Source: an uncultured Prevotellaceae bacterium
GTDB taxonomy: Bacteria; Bacteroidota; Bacteroidia; Bacteroidales; Bacteroidaceae
Length of the DNA: 64,000 bases
Direction: 5' to 3'
Assembly (NCBI GenBank): GCA_900320845.1
Contig: ONTS01000006.1
Coordinates: forward strand, 18,742 to 82,741
Position numbers and translations under genes: made by a program. Shown here one piece after another: positions 1-9,501 of this stretch. The number at the start of each line of letters is the position of its first letter. Position 1 is the stretch's first letter. The notes under the pieces are model-generated. The model was not told where the DNA came from. It saw nothing but the letters and a program-made list of their open reading frames with translations, and searched no databases.

Positions 1-807
1 AGAGAAGGGAAGGTGGTGGAAGAAGAATGTGTTGAAGGCATGTCCGATGCGGTGAAAAACATATCCATTGCGCTTGCGACGCTTGTCGGATGCATAACGG
101 AGTATGTTGAGCTGGATGAAGAACAACTCTTCAAACTTCAGTCGCATGGTGGCTTTCTGCACCTCGTCTGCACTGCGAGGATAATGGATATTGCGCAGGG
201 CCTCATCGCGAGAGACAAGGTGTAGCTTCTCTGTGATGAAGGATGGCAGCGTCTCTGGTATAGTCGTCGTAAGCTTATCGAGCAGGCTTCGTATGATGCG
301 TTCCAAAGCTCGCGAGGTGAGACCGGCCTTCTTCATACGCTCAGTGGTATGGTAATGCGGTTGCATACTCATGGCAGTGAGCTGCATATCAGACGCTTTC
401 TCAATCTCGGGATGTACTATCTGTATGCGATGATTGAATACTCCGGGACGACCGAAGACGATATATTCCGTGTCCGTGTCTAAACGTTCAATAATATACT
501 TAGCATTCTGAAACCATACAAGGTCGAGCACATCGGTACCGTCGCCAAAATGCGCCACTACACGCTTCTTGCGCGGGTTGATGGGGAAAACCTCGAAGCT
601 GAGGATGCGCCCCTGAACCTGCACGAAAGGCATATCAGTGGTGAGCTCGCTGATGCGGTAAATACGGGTACGGTCGATGTGCTTGTAGGGAAAGTATCCC
701 AACAAGTCGCCATAGGTGTGTATGTCGAGCTCTTCCTTGAGAAGTTTCTTGCGCTGCGGACCTACACCAGGCACATACATCACATCTTGTTGCAGAATGT
801 CGTACAT
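1..807 (-). CDS. recG: ATP-dependent DNA helicase RecG, N-terminal part (runs off the left edge)
   Basis: Reading the minus strand from an ATG at 807 gives 269 open codons reaching base 1, so the rest of the gene lies outside the window. RecG (about 700 residues) remodels stalled replication forks and Holliday junctions. The visible part has the family's N-terminal wedge/OB layout: a VPGVGPQRKKLL helix-hairpin start, then YGDLLGYFPYKHIDRT, an OB-like segment around residues 55-105, and FFHHLPFS at the cut, which in RecG directly precedes the LTxAQ helicase entry. The helicase motor motifs are not in the window. The gene begins 46 nt after the DJ-1/PfpI stop on the same strand and may share its transcript. 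Family assignment is confident; activity cannot be judged from this part. Confidence 0.9.
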   Translation of the reverse strand, partial: MYDILQQDVMYVPGVGPQRKKLLKEELDIHTYGDLLGYFPYKHIDRTRIYRISELTTDMPFVQVQGRILSFEVFPINPRKKRVVAHFGDGTDVLDLVWFQNAKYIIERLDTDTEYIVFGRPGVFNHRIQIVHPEIEKASDMQLTAMSMQPHYHTTERMKKAGLTSRALERIIRSLLDKLTTTIPETLPSFITEKLHLVSRDEALRNIHYPRSADEVQKATMRLKFEELFFIQLNILRYASDKRRKRNGYVFHRIGHAFNTFFFHHLPFS

Positions 808-853
808 GGCAGCCGATGTCGTAAGGGCTTGAAAAGGGTAGGGGTGGAAAGGA

Positions 854-1402
854 CTATTGATAGAGCATGCCATCCTTCACCTGCTGTGCGGTGTCGGCGT
901 CGGTGAGCTGCTGCAACAGCGTGTAGGCAAACGGCAGAGAGAATGCCGGTCCTTTGGCTGTGGTTATGTTTCCGTCGGTCACCACACCTTCGCCAACAGC
1001 ATTGGCGTTGCCTAATGCACCTTCGAAGCCTGGATAGCATGTAGCGTGCTTTCCGTCAAGCAGACAGGCGTTACCCAATACGATGGGAGCAGCACAGATG
1101 GCACCGATATGGCGTCCGGCTGCACTATGACTGACGAGTAACTCGCGCAAACCACTGTGAGCCTTGAGGTTGTCGGCTCCAGGCAGACCGCCGGGAAGAA
1201 CGAGCAACTGCGCATCGCTAAAGTCGGCATCGCCGAAACAGAGGTCGGCCATGACGCTGATGTTATGGGCACTGACGACGGCTATAGTGTCGTTGATGCT
1301 GACTGTCTGCACATTGAGCCCGCCACGGCGCAATACGTCGATAGTGGTGATGGCTTCGATATCTTCAAAACCATTGGCGAGAAAAACATATACCTTTTTC
1401 AT
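854..1402 (-). CDS. DJ-1/PfpI (ThiJ) family protein
   Basis: A 182-residue cytoplasmic protein with the DJ-1/PfpI flavodoxin-like fold. It starts MKKVYVFLANGFEDIE, where Glu16 matches the conserved acidic residue next to the active cysteine, and has the nucleophile elbow G-A-I-C-A-A-P with Cys103. The length matches YajL/DJ-1 proteins (about 190). I took the ATG at 1402; an in-frame alternative start at 1435 would add eleven residues unlike the family and overlap the -7 box. Members act as oxidative-stress chaperones or have been proposed as deglycases; which applies here cannot be told. recG follows 46 nt downstream on the same strand and nadK is divergent. Confidence 0.85.
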   Translation of the reverse strand: MKKVYVFLANGFEDIEAITTIDVLRRGGLNVQTVSINDTIAVVSAHNISVMADLCFGDADFSDAQLLVLPGGLPGADNLKAHSGLRELLVSHSAAGRHIGAICAAPIVLGNACLLDGKHATCYPGFEGALGNANAVGEGVVTDGNITTAKGPAFSLPFAYTLLQQLTDADTAQQVKDGMLYQ

Positions 1403-1432
1403 AATGATGGAAATTGGAGTTTGTTGGTTGGG

Positions 1433-1440
1433 CAAAGATA
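1433..1440 (-). promoter_or_regulatory. -7 box of the DJ-1/PfpI promoter
   Basis: The minus strand reads TATCTTTG, a full match to the Bacteroidota -7 consensus TAnnTTTG, 30 nt before the chosen ATG. No clear TTTG -33 box lies at the expected distance. Confidence 0.55.
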
Positions 1441-1557
1441 GGAAAAGTTTACAACTTTACACCATAAAATGCAACATAAACGTCACACTTTTGTATGCGA
1501 AAGCAGTAGATACACCCTATATAATATAACGCGCGCGCGGGAAAAACACCCTTTTTA

Positions 1558-1589
1558 TTTCAAAGGTTCAACAAAAACCTTTACATTTG
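1558..1589 (+). promoter_or_regulatory. nadK promoter
   Basis: TACATTTG (1582-1589) matches TAnnTTTG, and TTTC (1558-1561) sits exactly 20 nt upstream as a one-mismatch -33 box. The ATG of nadK is 27 nt downstream. A CGCGCGCGCG run (1530-1539) lies between this promoter and the divergent one. Confidence 0.6.
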
Positions 1590-1616
1590 CATATCAACAG
1601 TGATTAACCATCCCAC

Positions 1617-2534
1617 ATGCAGTCAGTCAACAAGCTTTCACATCCTTTGTGTTTTGTGCTCTTCGGTAAAGTGCAGAACCCTTCTGATGTCAGCACCCTC
1701 CGTCAGGTGAGCGACAGCATTGCTTCAGCGGCATGCCGATACTACCTTTCTCAACAGACATACGAAGAGCTTTGTGCCATGAGCGGACAAGACATAGACA
1801 TGCCCGTGTTTGACGCATCGCGCTTCAGCGATGTAGACTTTGCTTTGTCCATCGGCGGTGACGGCACGTTTCTGCGCACGGCGGAGCAGGTTGTTGAGCA
1901 TCACATCCCTGTGGTGGGCATCAATACTGGAAGACTGGGATTCCTTGCCGATGTGCAAAAGGAACAATGGGTACAGGTGCTGGCAGATATCATGAATGGT
2001 GACTACACACTCATGCAGCGCTCCATGATAGAAGTCAGCCGCGGCGACGCTCCACTGAGCGGCAGCCCGTATGCACTTAATGACGTTGCCATACTGAAGC
2101 ACGACGACGCATCCATGCTTACCATCCACGCCAAGCTCGACGGCAACGACCTCGTCACCTATCAGTCGGACGGATTGGTGATAAGCACGCCGACTGGAAG
2201 CACCGCCTATTCACTCTCAAACGGCGGCCCCATCATCACCCCACGGGCAGAAGTGCTGTGTCTGACACCTATTGCACCACACTCGCTCAACATGCGTCCA
2301 CTCATCATACCGCACGACTCTACCATAACACTTCAGGTAGAAAGCCGCTCTAATGCTTTCCTTACTGTAATCGACGGAAGACCCGTTCGTTGCGATGACA
2401 GCCAGCCGATAGTGATACAACGGGCAAAGCACGACTTGACAATAGTGAAAACCGACGACCGCACATATCTCTCCACCTTGAGGAGAAAAATGATGTGGGG
2501 CGTCGACAACCGCAATGACCTCAGTGAAACGTAA
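1617..2534 (+). CDS. nadK: NAD kinase
   Basis: A 305-residue cytoplasmic enzyme that phosphorylates NAD to NADP using ATP or polyphosphate. It has the diagnostic GGDGT motif (residues 80-84, preceded by ALSI), the GINTGRLGFLADV segment, the ND motif in YALNDVAILK, and the Gly/Ser-rich STPTGSTAYSLSNGGP NAD-binding loop. Length is normal (about 290-305). The ATG at 1617 is the only sensible start, 27 nt after a good -7 box. Its last 20 nt overlap the ABC exporter gene in another frame, so the two are probably translationally coupled. Confidence 0.95.
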   Translation: MQSVNKLSHPLCFVLFGKVQNPSDVSTLRQVSDSIASAACRYYLSQQTYEELCAMSGQDIDMPVFDASRFSDVDFALSIGGDGTFLRTAEQVVEHHIPVVGINTGRLGFLADVQKEQWVQVLADIMNGDYTLMQRSMIEVSRGDAPLSGSPYALNDVAILKHDDASMLTIHAKLDGNDLVTYQSDGLVISTPTGSTAYSLSNGGPIITPRAEVLCLTPIAPHSLNMRPLIIPHDSTITLQVESRSNAFLTVIDGRPVRCDDSQPIVIQRAKHDLTIVKTDDRTYLSTLRRKMMWGVDNRNDLSET

Positions 2535-4263
2535 GATAAAGAAATTATTCAGTCTGTCAGATTCCAAGTACACCACACGCCAAATGGCAAGATGGCTGTG
2601 GCAGATATGGCGTGGCAATAGACTACAGGCACTGCTCAACATCCTTATCGATGTAGCCGGAGTAGGTCTCAGCCTGCTACAGGTGTGGGCAGTGAAGCAC
2701 GCCATCGACGTTGCATCGGGCAGCGTAGAAGGTAGCATTTATTGGTCGGTAGCCTTCATGGGCGCTGTGTCGCTGACAGGATTCGCCCTGCACATAGCAA
2801 GCACATGGGTGAAAGTGATGATTGGCATCAAAGCACAAAACCGCATCCAGCAGACATTGCTCGAAAGATTCCTGCAAACAGAATGGCGAGGAAGGGAGAA
2901 ATACCATAGCGGCGACATCATCAACAGACTGAAAGGCGACGTCAACAGCGTGGTGAATGTCTTCACCGAAACCATTCCGGGCATGATTTCCACCTTCACC
3001 CTCTTTGCCGGTGCCACCGTCTATCTCTTTTCTCTCGACTCACGACTGGCCATAATCATCCTTTGCATCACGCCCCTGTTCCTTATCTTCAGTAAGATCT
3101 ACATACGCCGCATGCGCAAACTCACAAGACAGGTGCTCGACAGCGACTCGCGTGTGCAAAGCGTGCTGCAAGAGACCGTGCAACACAGAATGCTGATAAA
3201 GACATTGGAGAGCAACAATGAAATGGTGCAGCGCCTGGAACACTCACAAAGCGAGCTACGGCAGAACATTGCTAAGCGAACGGTGTTCTCCACCTTCTCC
3301 AACATTACCATCAGTCTGGGATTCACCATCGGCTACCTGATCGCTTTCCTATGGAGCGCCCTTCGCATGTCAGCAGGCACACTCACCTTTGGCGGCATGA
3401 CTGCCTTTCTGCAACTTGTCAACCGCATTCAAGGTCCTATGCGCTCACTGATGCGCATCATACCCATCTTCGTAGGCGTATTCACATCGGCAGAACGTCT
3501 GATGGAACTGGAAGACAACCCACTGGAGCCGCAAGGAAAACCCAGACGCCTTACCCATCGTTGCGGAATACGCGTCGACAACATCACCTATGCATACGAC
3601 GACGGGCACCGCAATATCATCGAAAACTTTACCTGCGACTTCAGTCCCGGCTCTTGCACAGCCATACTTGGACATACCGGCGCCGGCAAGACCACCCTCA
3701 TACGACTGCTGCTGGCATTGGTTCGCCCACAAAAAGGACGCATCGTCATCTACAACGAAGAAGGAAGAGAAGAAGAACTGTCCGCACTGACACGATGCAA
3801 CATCGTCTATGTACCACAGGGCAATACACTCATGAGTGGCACCATACGCGATAATCTGCTCCTCGGCAAGCTCGATGCCACCGACGAAGAGATGTACGAC
3901 GTGTTGCGCAAGAGTTGCGCCGACTTTGTAGAAGAACTCCCCGACAAGCTCGACACCCAGTGTTCGGAAGCCGGAGGCGGGCTCAGCGAAGGACAGGCAC
4001 AACGCATTGCCATCGCTCGCGCCCTGCTCAGAGACAGACAGGTGATGCTCTTTGACGAAGCCACAAGCGCACTCGACCCGCAAACAGAAGCCAAACTGCT
4101 GGACAACATTCTTTCCACCAAGACCAAGACAATCATCTTCATCACGCACCGCGAAGCCGTCACCGCCTACTGCGACCAGCAGTTGCACATCAAACGCAAC
4201 GAGACCGACAAGATGGAAGACTCCCTCGACGAAGAACAATACAGCAACATCACGCTGACATAA
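2515..4263 (+). CDS. ABC exporter, fused membrane and ATPase domains
   Basis: A 582-residue half-size ABC exporter with an N-terminal transmembrane domain of about six helices (residues 20-310) and a C-terminal nucleotide-binding domain. Walker A is GHTGAGKTT near residue 385, the signature is LSEGQAQRIAIARALL near 490, Walker B is VMLFDEATSALD near 510, and the switch histidine is in ITHRE near 543. This is the MsbA/lipid-peptide-drug exporter architecture and should work as a homodimer in the inner membrane. The substrate is not indicated by the sequence or neighbours. It begins inside the nadK coding region (20-nt overlap), which argues for co-transcription. An internal Met at about residue 24 is a less likely start. 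Confidence 0.9.
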   Translation: MTSVKRKIKKLFSLSDSKYTTRQMARWLWQIWRGNRLQALLNILIDVAGVGLSLLQVWAVKHAIDVASGSVEGSIYWSVAFMGAVSLTGFALHIASTWVKVMIGIKAQNRIQQTLLERFLQTEWRGREKYHSGDIINRLKGDVNSVVNVFTETIPGMISTFTLFAGATVYLFSLDSRLAIIILCITPLFLIFSKIYIRRMRKLTRQVLDSDSRVQSVLQETVQHRMLIKTLESNNEMVQRLEHSQSELRQNIAKRTVFSTFSNITISLGFTIGYLIAFLWSALRMSAGTLTFGGMTAFLQLVNRIQGPMRSLMRIIPIFVGVFTSAERLMELEDNPLEPQGKPRRLTHRCGIRVDNITYAYDDGHRNIIENFTCDFSPGSCTAILGHTGAGKTTLIRLLLALVRPQKGRIVIYNEEGREEELSALTRCNIVYVPQGNTLMSGTIRDNLLLGKLDATDEEMYDVLRKSCADFVEELPDKLDTQCSEAGGGLSEGQAQRIAIARALLRDRQVMLFDEATSALDPQTEAKLLDNILSTKTKTIIFITHREAVTAYCDQQLHIKRNETDKMEDSLDEEQYSNITLT

Positions 4264-4575
4264 TCACTGCTTATGCGCCAGCACCGCACAATGACGGATA
4301 AAACCTGCTATGGAGACACGATTTATTTTTTCAATTTTTAACGTTTGGAACATTTTTTTTGAAATTTTCTTTGCGATTAAAGAAACTTATACATATATTT
4401 GCAGACGCTACATATATTGTCAACATACCTTTTGAAAGGTTAAGACGCAAAAAAACAAACATTTATCAAAAAACACTTCACACCCCAACACGTACACCAT
4501 CCCACCCGTTCCCATAACGGCAACCTATACAAAGACCATCTAACAAATTTTTTAATCATAATTTATTAATTGTTT
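4264..4575 (+). other. Non-coding leader between the ABC exporter and susC
   Basis: No convincing gene or terminator hairpin. The first 60 bases resemble coding composition; the rest is very AT-rich and holds the susC promoter. The distance from the -7 box to the susC ATG leaves an untranslated leader of about 165 nt, long enough to carry post-transcriptional control, but I cannot fold it to a known element. Confidence 0.6.
4370..4401 (+). promoter_or_regulatory. SusC operon promoter
   Basis: TTTG (4370-4373), 20 nt, then TATATTTG (4394-4401): both boxes match the Bacteroidota sigma-ABfr consensus with ideal spacing. It should drive the four-gene run ending at the terminator near 11850. Confidence 0.8.
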
Positions 4576-7500
4576 ATGGAGAAAAAACTAATGATGATTG
4601 TGGCTAGCCTCTTCCTTTTTGTAGGAGTGGCCATGTCACAGACGCAGATTAACGGTACAGTCATCTCGGGAGACGATGGCGAACCGATAATCGGTGCGAC
4701 AGTTTCGCTCAAGAGCAGTAAAGCTACTCTTGCCGTAACGGACATTGACGGAAACTTCTCCTTCACTACCGATCAGAAATCTCCCATGCTGGAGATCAGC
4801 TATATCGGTATGAAGACCGTTACCGTAAAGGGCGGACAGAACATGAAGGTTACGCTCTACTCCGACGCCGAAGTAATCGACGAAGTAGTCGTAACAGGTA
4901 TGACACGAACCGACAGACGTCTGTTCACCGGTGCCACCACGAAGGTTGATGCCTCCAAGGCAAAGATTGACGGTGTTGCCGATATCAGCCGTTCGTTGGA
5001 AGGACGTGTAGCAGGTGTGAGTGTGCAGAACGTATCTGGTACGTTCGGTACAGCTCCTAAGATCCGTGTCCGCGGTGCTACCTCCATCTACGGAAGCTCC
5101 CGTCCGTTGTGGGTTGTAGACGGCGTGATCATGGAAGATGTTACAGAAGTTGACGCTGATGCTCTGTCATCTGGTGACGCTGCAACGCTGATCTCATCAG
5201 CCATCGCAGGTATCAATGCCGATGACATCGAAAGCTTCCAGATTCTGAAAGACGGTTCCGCTACCTCTATCTATGGTGCACGTGCCATGGCAGGTGTGAT
5301 CGTCGTAACAACGAAGAAAGGTAAGGCTGGTACATCACGTATCAACTACACAGGTGAATTCACAATGCGTCTTCGTCCTAGCTACAAGCAGTTCAACATC
5401 ATGAACTCTCAGGACCAGATGAGTGTTTACCGTGAAATGGAAGCCAACGGTCTGATTTCATTCGGCCGTACCTATCGTTACTCACAGAGTGGTGTCTATG
5501 GCAACATGTACCACCTCCTCAACGACTACATCGAGTCTGAAGGACGCTATGGTCTGGAGAACACTCCTGAAGCCATGAACGCTTACCTGCGCGCCGCAGA
5601 AATGCGTAACACTAACTGGTTTGACGAACTCTTTAGCAATGCTATCTCAATGAACCACTCTATCAGTATGAGTTCTGGTACTGACAAAGCTCAGTACTAC
5701 ACCTCTTTCTCATACATGAATGACCCGGGATGGTCAGAGAGAAGTAAGGTTAAGCGTTACACCTTTAATATTAATGCCAACTACAACATCAGCAAGAAGC
5801 TCTCTCTGAACCTCATCGGTAATGCTTCTTATCGTAAGCAGGATGCTCCCGGTACCATGGGACAGGCTGTAAACGTTGTAACTGGTGACATCTCACGTGA
5901 CTTCGACATCAACCCCTTCGGTTATGCTCTGAACACATCACGTACTCTCGACCCGAAAGAATTCTACACACGTAACTACGTACCTTTCAACATTCACCAC
6001 GAACTGCAGAACAACTTCATCAACCTTGACGTTGTTGACCTGAAATTCCAAGGAGAATTCAAGTACAAGCCCATCAGCAAGGTTGAGCTGTCATTCCTCG
6101 CATCTTACAAGTATGCTACGACTTCTCAGGCACACAACGTAACTGAGTCTTCAAACCAGGCTGAAGCTTTCCGTGCTATGCAGGATGCTACCATCCGTGA
6201 CGCCAACAACTGGTTGTACACCGACCCCGATGTCCTGAACTCACTGCCCGTGACCGTTCTTCCCGTCGGTGGTTTCTATCGTAAGACCGAATACAAGATG
6301 AACTCTTGGAACTGGCGTGCTACAGCATCTTACAACGACGTATACAACGATGACCACATCGTCAACGTATTCGCCGGTATGGAAGTTGCCGACACCAAGC
6401 GTACACGTAACTTCTTCAACGGTGTAGGTATGCAGTACGACTACGGTTATGTTCCCCGCTACGACTACCTGTACTTCAAGCAGTCAGCAGAAGAGAACAC
6501 ACTGTACTACTCACTTGTTAACGGTTACTCACGTGAAGCTGCATTCTTCGGAACAGCAACCTATTCTTACAAAGGTAAGTACATCATCAACGGTACCGCT
6601 CGTTACGAAGGTTCAAACCGTCTGGGTAAGGCCCGCTCGAGCCGCTGGCTCCCCACATGGAACATTTCAGCAGCATGGAATGCTCATGAGGAGAAATTCT
6701 TCCAGGACGCTTTCAAAGAGAACGGCATCCTCTCACACGCTACACTGAAGACTTCATACTCGCTGACCGGTGACAAACCCGCCGTTACCAACGCAGCTAT
6801 GATCGTAAGTGCTTACAACGTATGGCGTCCCTTCTCATCCGACGCTGTTACCGGTCTGCAGATCGACGACCTGGCTAACCCCGACCTGACTTATGAAAAG
6901 AAGCATGAGTTCAACATCGGTGTTGACCTCGGTTTCCTCCGCAACCGCATCAACGTTACTTTCGACTGGTACACACGTAACAACTACGACCTCATTGGCC
7001 CGTATCGTTCAACAGGTACCAACGGACAGATCACATGGTATAAGAACGTAGCTTCGATGCGTTCACACGGTGAAGAACTCTCCATCTCTACCAAGAACTT
7101 CGATGGTAAGGACTTCAAGTGGACCACCGACTTCATCTTCTCACACACCAAGACCAAGGTTACCGACCTCGACTCACGTAGCCGTATCATCGACCTTATC
7201 GCAGGTACAGGTTTCACCATGAAGGGTTATCCCTACCGTTCACTCTTCTCCATGGACTTCCAGGGACTGAATGAGTATGGTATTCCTACCTTCATCAACG
7301 AGGATGGTGAGCTTACCACCAGTGACATCTACTTCCAGAGCACCAACATCAAGTACCTGAAGTACGAAGGTCCGACCGATCCCACAGTAACCGGATCACT
7401 GGGTAACATCTTCTCCTACAAAGGACTGCACCTCAACATCTTCATGACTTACGCATTCGGCAACGTAGTTCGCCTCGACCAGGCTTTCTATGCTTCCTAT

Positions 7501-7896
7501 TCTGACCTCTTCGCTATGCCGAAGGAGTTCAAGAACCGCTGGGTTGTTTCCGGTGACGAAAAGTACACTAACATTCCCGCCATCGCCGACCTCCGTCTCA
7601 TGCAGATCGACAACCACCTCAGCTATGCATACAACGCTTACAACCGTTCAACAGCTCGCGTGGCTAAGGGTGACTTCATCCGAATGAAGGAAATCTCTCT
7701 CGCATATGATTTCCCGCGCACTATTACCTCTAAGTTAGGACTGAACTCACTCAGTGCTAAATTGCAGGCTACTAACCTCTTCCTTATCTACTACGATAAA
7801 AAACTTAACGGACAAGACCCGGAATTCATCAACGCTGGTGGTGTAGCCCTTCCTATGGCTCGTCAGCTCACCTTCACACTCCGCTTCGGTCTCTAA
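4576..7896 (+). CDS. SusC/RagA-family TonB-dependent outer-membrane transporter
   Basis: A 1106-residue TonB-dependent transporter. A signal peptide (to about residue 20, ending AMSQ) is followed by a carboxypeptidase-regulatory-like domain (about 22-110; INGTVISGDDGEPIIGA), the DEVVVTG segment, a plug domain with the SusC hallmark ATSIYGARAMAGVIVVTT, and a C-terminal barrel ending in an aromatic-type strand (LTFTLRFGL). I chose the ATG at 4576 over a TTG two codons earlier. SusC proteins form the barrel over which the SusD lid closes and import oligosaccharides or peptides powered by TonB. The downstream genes (susD, zinc lipoprotein, DUF4302) lack any glycoside hydrolase, so glycan is not the obvious substrate. 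Codon use is strongly biased, as in a highly expressed gene. Confidence 0.95.
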   Translation: MEKKLMMIVASLFLFVGVAMSQTQINGTVISGDDGEPIIGATVSLKSSKATLAVTDIDGNFSFTTDQKSPMLEISYIGMKTVTVKGGQNMKVTLYSDAEVIDEVVVTGMTRTDRRLFTGATTKVDASKAKIDGVADISRSLEGRVAGVSVQNVSGTFGTAPKIRVRGATSIYGSSRPLWVVDGVIMEDVTEVDADALSSGDAATLISSAIAGINADDIESFQILKDGSATSIYGARAMAGVIVVTTKKGKAGTSRINYTGEFTMRLRPSYKQFNIMNSQDQMSVYREMEANGLISFGRTYRYSQSGVYGNMYHLLNDYIESEGRYGLENTPEAMNAYLRAAEMRNTNWFDELFSNAISMNHSISMSSGTDKAQYYTSFSYMNDPGWSERSKVKRYTFNINANYNISKKLSLNLIGNASYRKQDAPGTMGQAVNVVTGDISRDFDINPFGYALNTSRTLDPKEFYTRNYVPFNIHHELQNNFINLDVVDLKFQGEFKYKPISKVELSFLASYKYATTSQAHNVTESSNQAEAFRAMQDATIRDANNWLYTDPDVLNSLPVTVLPVGGFYRKTEYKMNSWNWRATASYNDVYNDDHIVNVFAGMEVADTKRTRNFFNGVGMQYDYGYVPRYDYLYFKQSAEENTLYYSLVNGYSREAAFFGTATYSYKGKYIINGTARYEGSNRLGKARSSRWLPTWNISAAWNAHEEKFFQDAFKENGILSHATLKTSYSLTGDKPAVTNAAMIVSAYNVWRPFSSDAVTGLQIDDLANPDLTYEKKHEFNIGVDLGFLRNRINVTFDWYTRNNYDLIGPYRSTGTNGQITWYKNVASMRSHGEELSISTKNFDGKDFKWTTDFIFSHTKTKVTDLDSRSRIIDLIAGTGFTMKGYPYRSLFSMDFQGLNEYGIPTFINEDGELTTSDIYFQSTNIKYLKYEGPTDPTVTGSLGNIFSYKGLHLNIFMTYAFGNVVRLDQAFYASYSDLFAMPKEFKNRWVVSGDEKYTNIPAIADLRLMQIDNHLSYAYNAYNRSTARVAKGDFIRMKEISLAYDFPRTITSKLGLNSLSAKLQATNLFLIYYDKKLNGQDPEFINAGGVALPMARQLTFTLRFGL

Positions 7897-7916
7897 TAAA
7901 TAGAAAGGAATTCAAA

Positions 7917-9479
7917 ATGAAAATGTTTAAAAGTTTCTTAAGTCTCTTAGCGGCCGGGCTGTTGTTAAGCTCGTGTAACTCGTTCCTCGACAAGTTGCCC
8001 GACGACCGTACAGAGCTCGACAACGAGAAGAAAATAACCGACGTCTTGGTATCTGCTTATGGTACACGAGACAACTGCTTTGTCCACAAGTACATGTCTG
8101 ACGACGTAATGTACAACGGCTCAGCTTACTCTGCACAGGCTAACGAAGAAAAGTTATGGCGTTTCGAAGATGTTGAGACAGAAAGTAACGATGACCCCCG
8201 TTCACTGTGGAACAACTACTACTTCGCTGTAGCTACTTGTAACACAGCTCTCGAGGCTATCGAGTCTCTCGGAAGTCCCAGTTCACTGAATGGTCAGAAA
8301 GCAGAAGCTCTCCTCTGCCGCGCATTCGCAATGTGGCGCCTCGCCGATGTATTCTGCATGGCTTACGACCCCACTCATCCCGAATATCCCGGTCTGCCTT
8401 ATCCTACTTCTGTAGGTGTCGAGATCAAAGAACGTGGCACACTGACCGAACTCTTTGACAAGATCAATGCCGACATCGAAAATGCTTTGGCAATCTTCGA
8501 CGACTCTCACATCCAGAATTCTAAGTATCGTTTCAACCGTAAGGCTGCTTATGCTTTCGCTGCACGTTTCAACCTGCTCTATCACAACTGGGATAAGGCT
8601 ATTGAATACTCAAGCGAAGTGCTTGGCGAGAACCCCTTCTCCGTTCTTCGCAACTGGCAACAGTTCGTCCCCTTGGGAGTAGCAGATATAGGTAACACTT
8701 TCGCCTCTTCAGGAGATCCCGCCAACCTGTTGCTCCACACAGCATACTCATTCGCAGGTCGCCGCGCTTACGCTGCATCACGTTACAACCACTCAACCAC
8801 AACTGCATCCTACGAAACCATGTGGGCTGCCGCACCTTGGGGTAGCGGCTCTGGTACCGGCAATGCATTGTGGCTGAAAAAGGCATATGGTACAACACAG
8901 GGCGTATCATTCTATCGTGTATATGAGTTCTTCGAGTACACCGACAAGGTGGGTCGTACAGGTTATGCTCACATCGTAATGAGTGAGTTCACCGGCGACG
9001 AAGCTATCCTCACTCGCGCTGAAGCTTACATCATGAAGGGTGAATACGAAAAGGCTGTTCAAGACATGAACACTTGGATGCAGGCAGTTGCTGACCAGAG
9101 CAACTCCAACTTCCCCGTTTTCACAGTTGCCAATGTTCCCGAAATCATGGCTGGATATGCTGACAGTGCGGTTAATCCCGGTAACAACAACCGTGCCCGC
9201 ACCATCAAGAAGGTGCTCCACCCGCAGGGATTCACCATCACCGAAGAGCAGACTCCTTATCTCCAACTTATTCTGCATATGCGTCGTATCGAACAACTCT
9301 TCACCTATCGTCGTATGATCGATGTGAAGCGCTATGGTATCGAGTACACCCATCCTACTCCTGACAACCCACGTCCCGAGGATACCGACAAGGAAGTATT
9401 CCGCGCTGGTGACCTCCGTGGTGCCGTTCAGATTCCTACCGACGTAATCAACGCAGGTATTGCTCCTAACCCCAGATAA
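7917..9479 (+). CDS. SusD/RagB-family nutrient-binding lipoprotein
   Basis: A 520-residue surface lipoprotein, 20 nt after susC. The lipobox is LLSSC (cysteine near residue 20), followed by NSFLDKLPDDRTELD, the standard SusD start. TPR-like helical segments with the usual AEALLCRAFAMWRLADVFC stretch follow, and a C-terminal variable part ends at IAPNPR. SusD caps the SusC barrel and binds the incoming ligand. Length is typical (about 500-550). The ligand is unknown; the neighbouring HExxH lipoprotein favours a peptide or protein-derived substrate, but this is inference. Confidence 0.93.
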   Translation: MKMFKSFLSLLAAGLLLSSCNSFLDKLPDDRTELDNEKKITDVLVSAYGTRDNCFVHKYMSDDVMYNGSAYSAQANEEKLWRFEDVETESNDDPRSLWNNYYFAVATCNTALEAIESLGSPSSLNGQKAEALLCRAFAMWRLADVFCMAYDPTHPEYPGLPYPTSVGVEIKERGTLTELFDKINADIENALAIFDDSHIQNSKYRFNRKAAYAFAARFNLLYHNWDKAIEYSSEVLGENPFSVLRNWQQFVPLGVADIGNTFASSGDPANLLLHTAYSFAGRRAYAASRYNHSTTTASYETMWAAAPWGSGSGTGNALWLKKAYGTTQGVSFYRVYEFFEYTDKVGRTGYAHIVMSEFTGDEAILTRAEAYIMKGEYEKAVQDMNTWMQAVADQSNSNFPVFTVANVPEIMAGYADSAVNPGNNNRARTIKKVLHPQGFTITEEQTPYLQLILHMRRIEQLFTYRRMIDVKRYGIEYTHPTPDNPRPEDTDKEVFRAGDLRGAVQIPTDVINAGIAPNPR

Positions 9480-9501
9480 TAAACTCTTTTAAGCAAAGCA
9501 C

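Noticed and set aside
3445-4239. 264-codon minus-strand frame opposite the ABC exporter
   Set aside because: Shadow frame overlapping the Walker motifs of a real gene.
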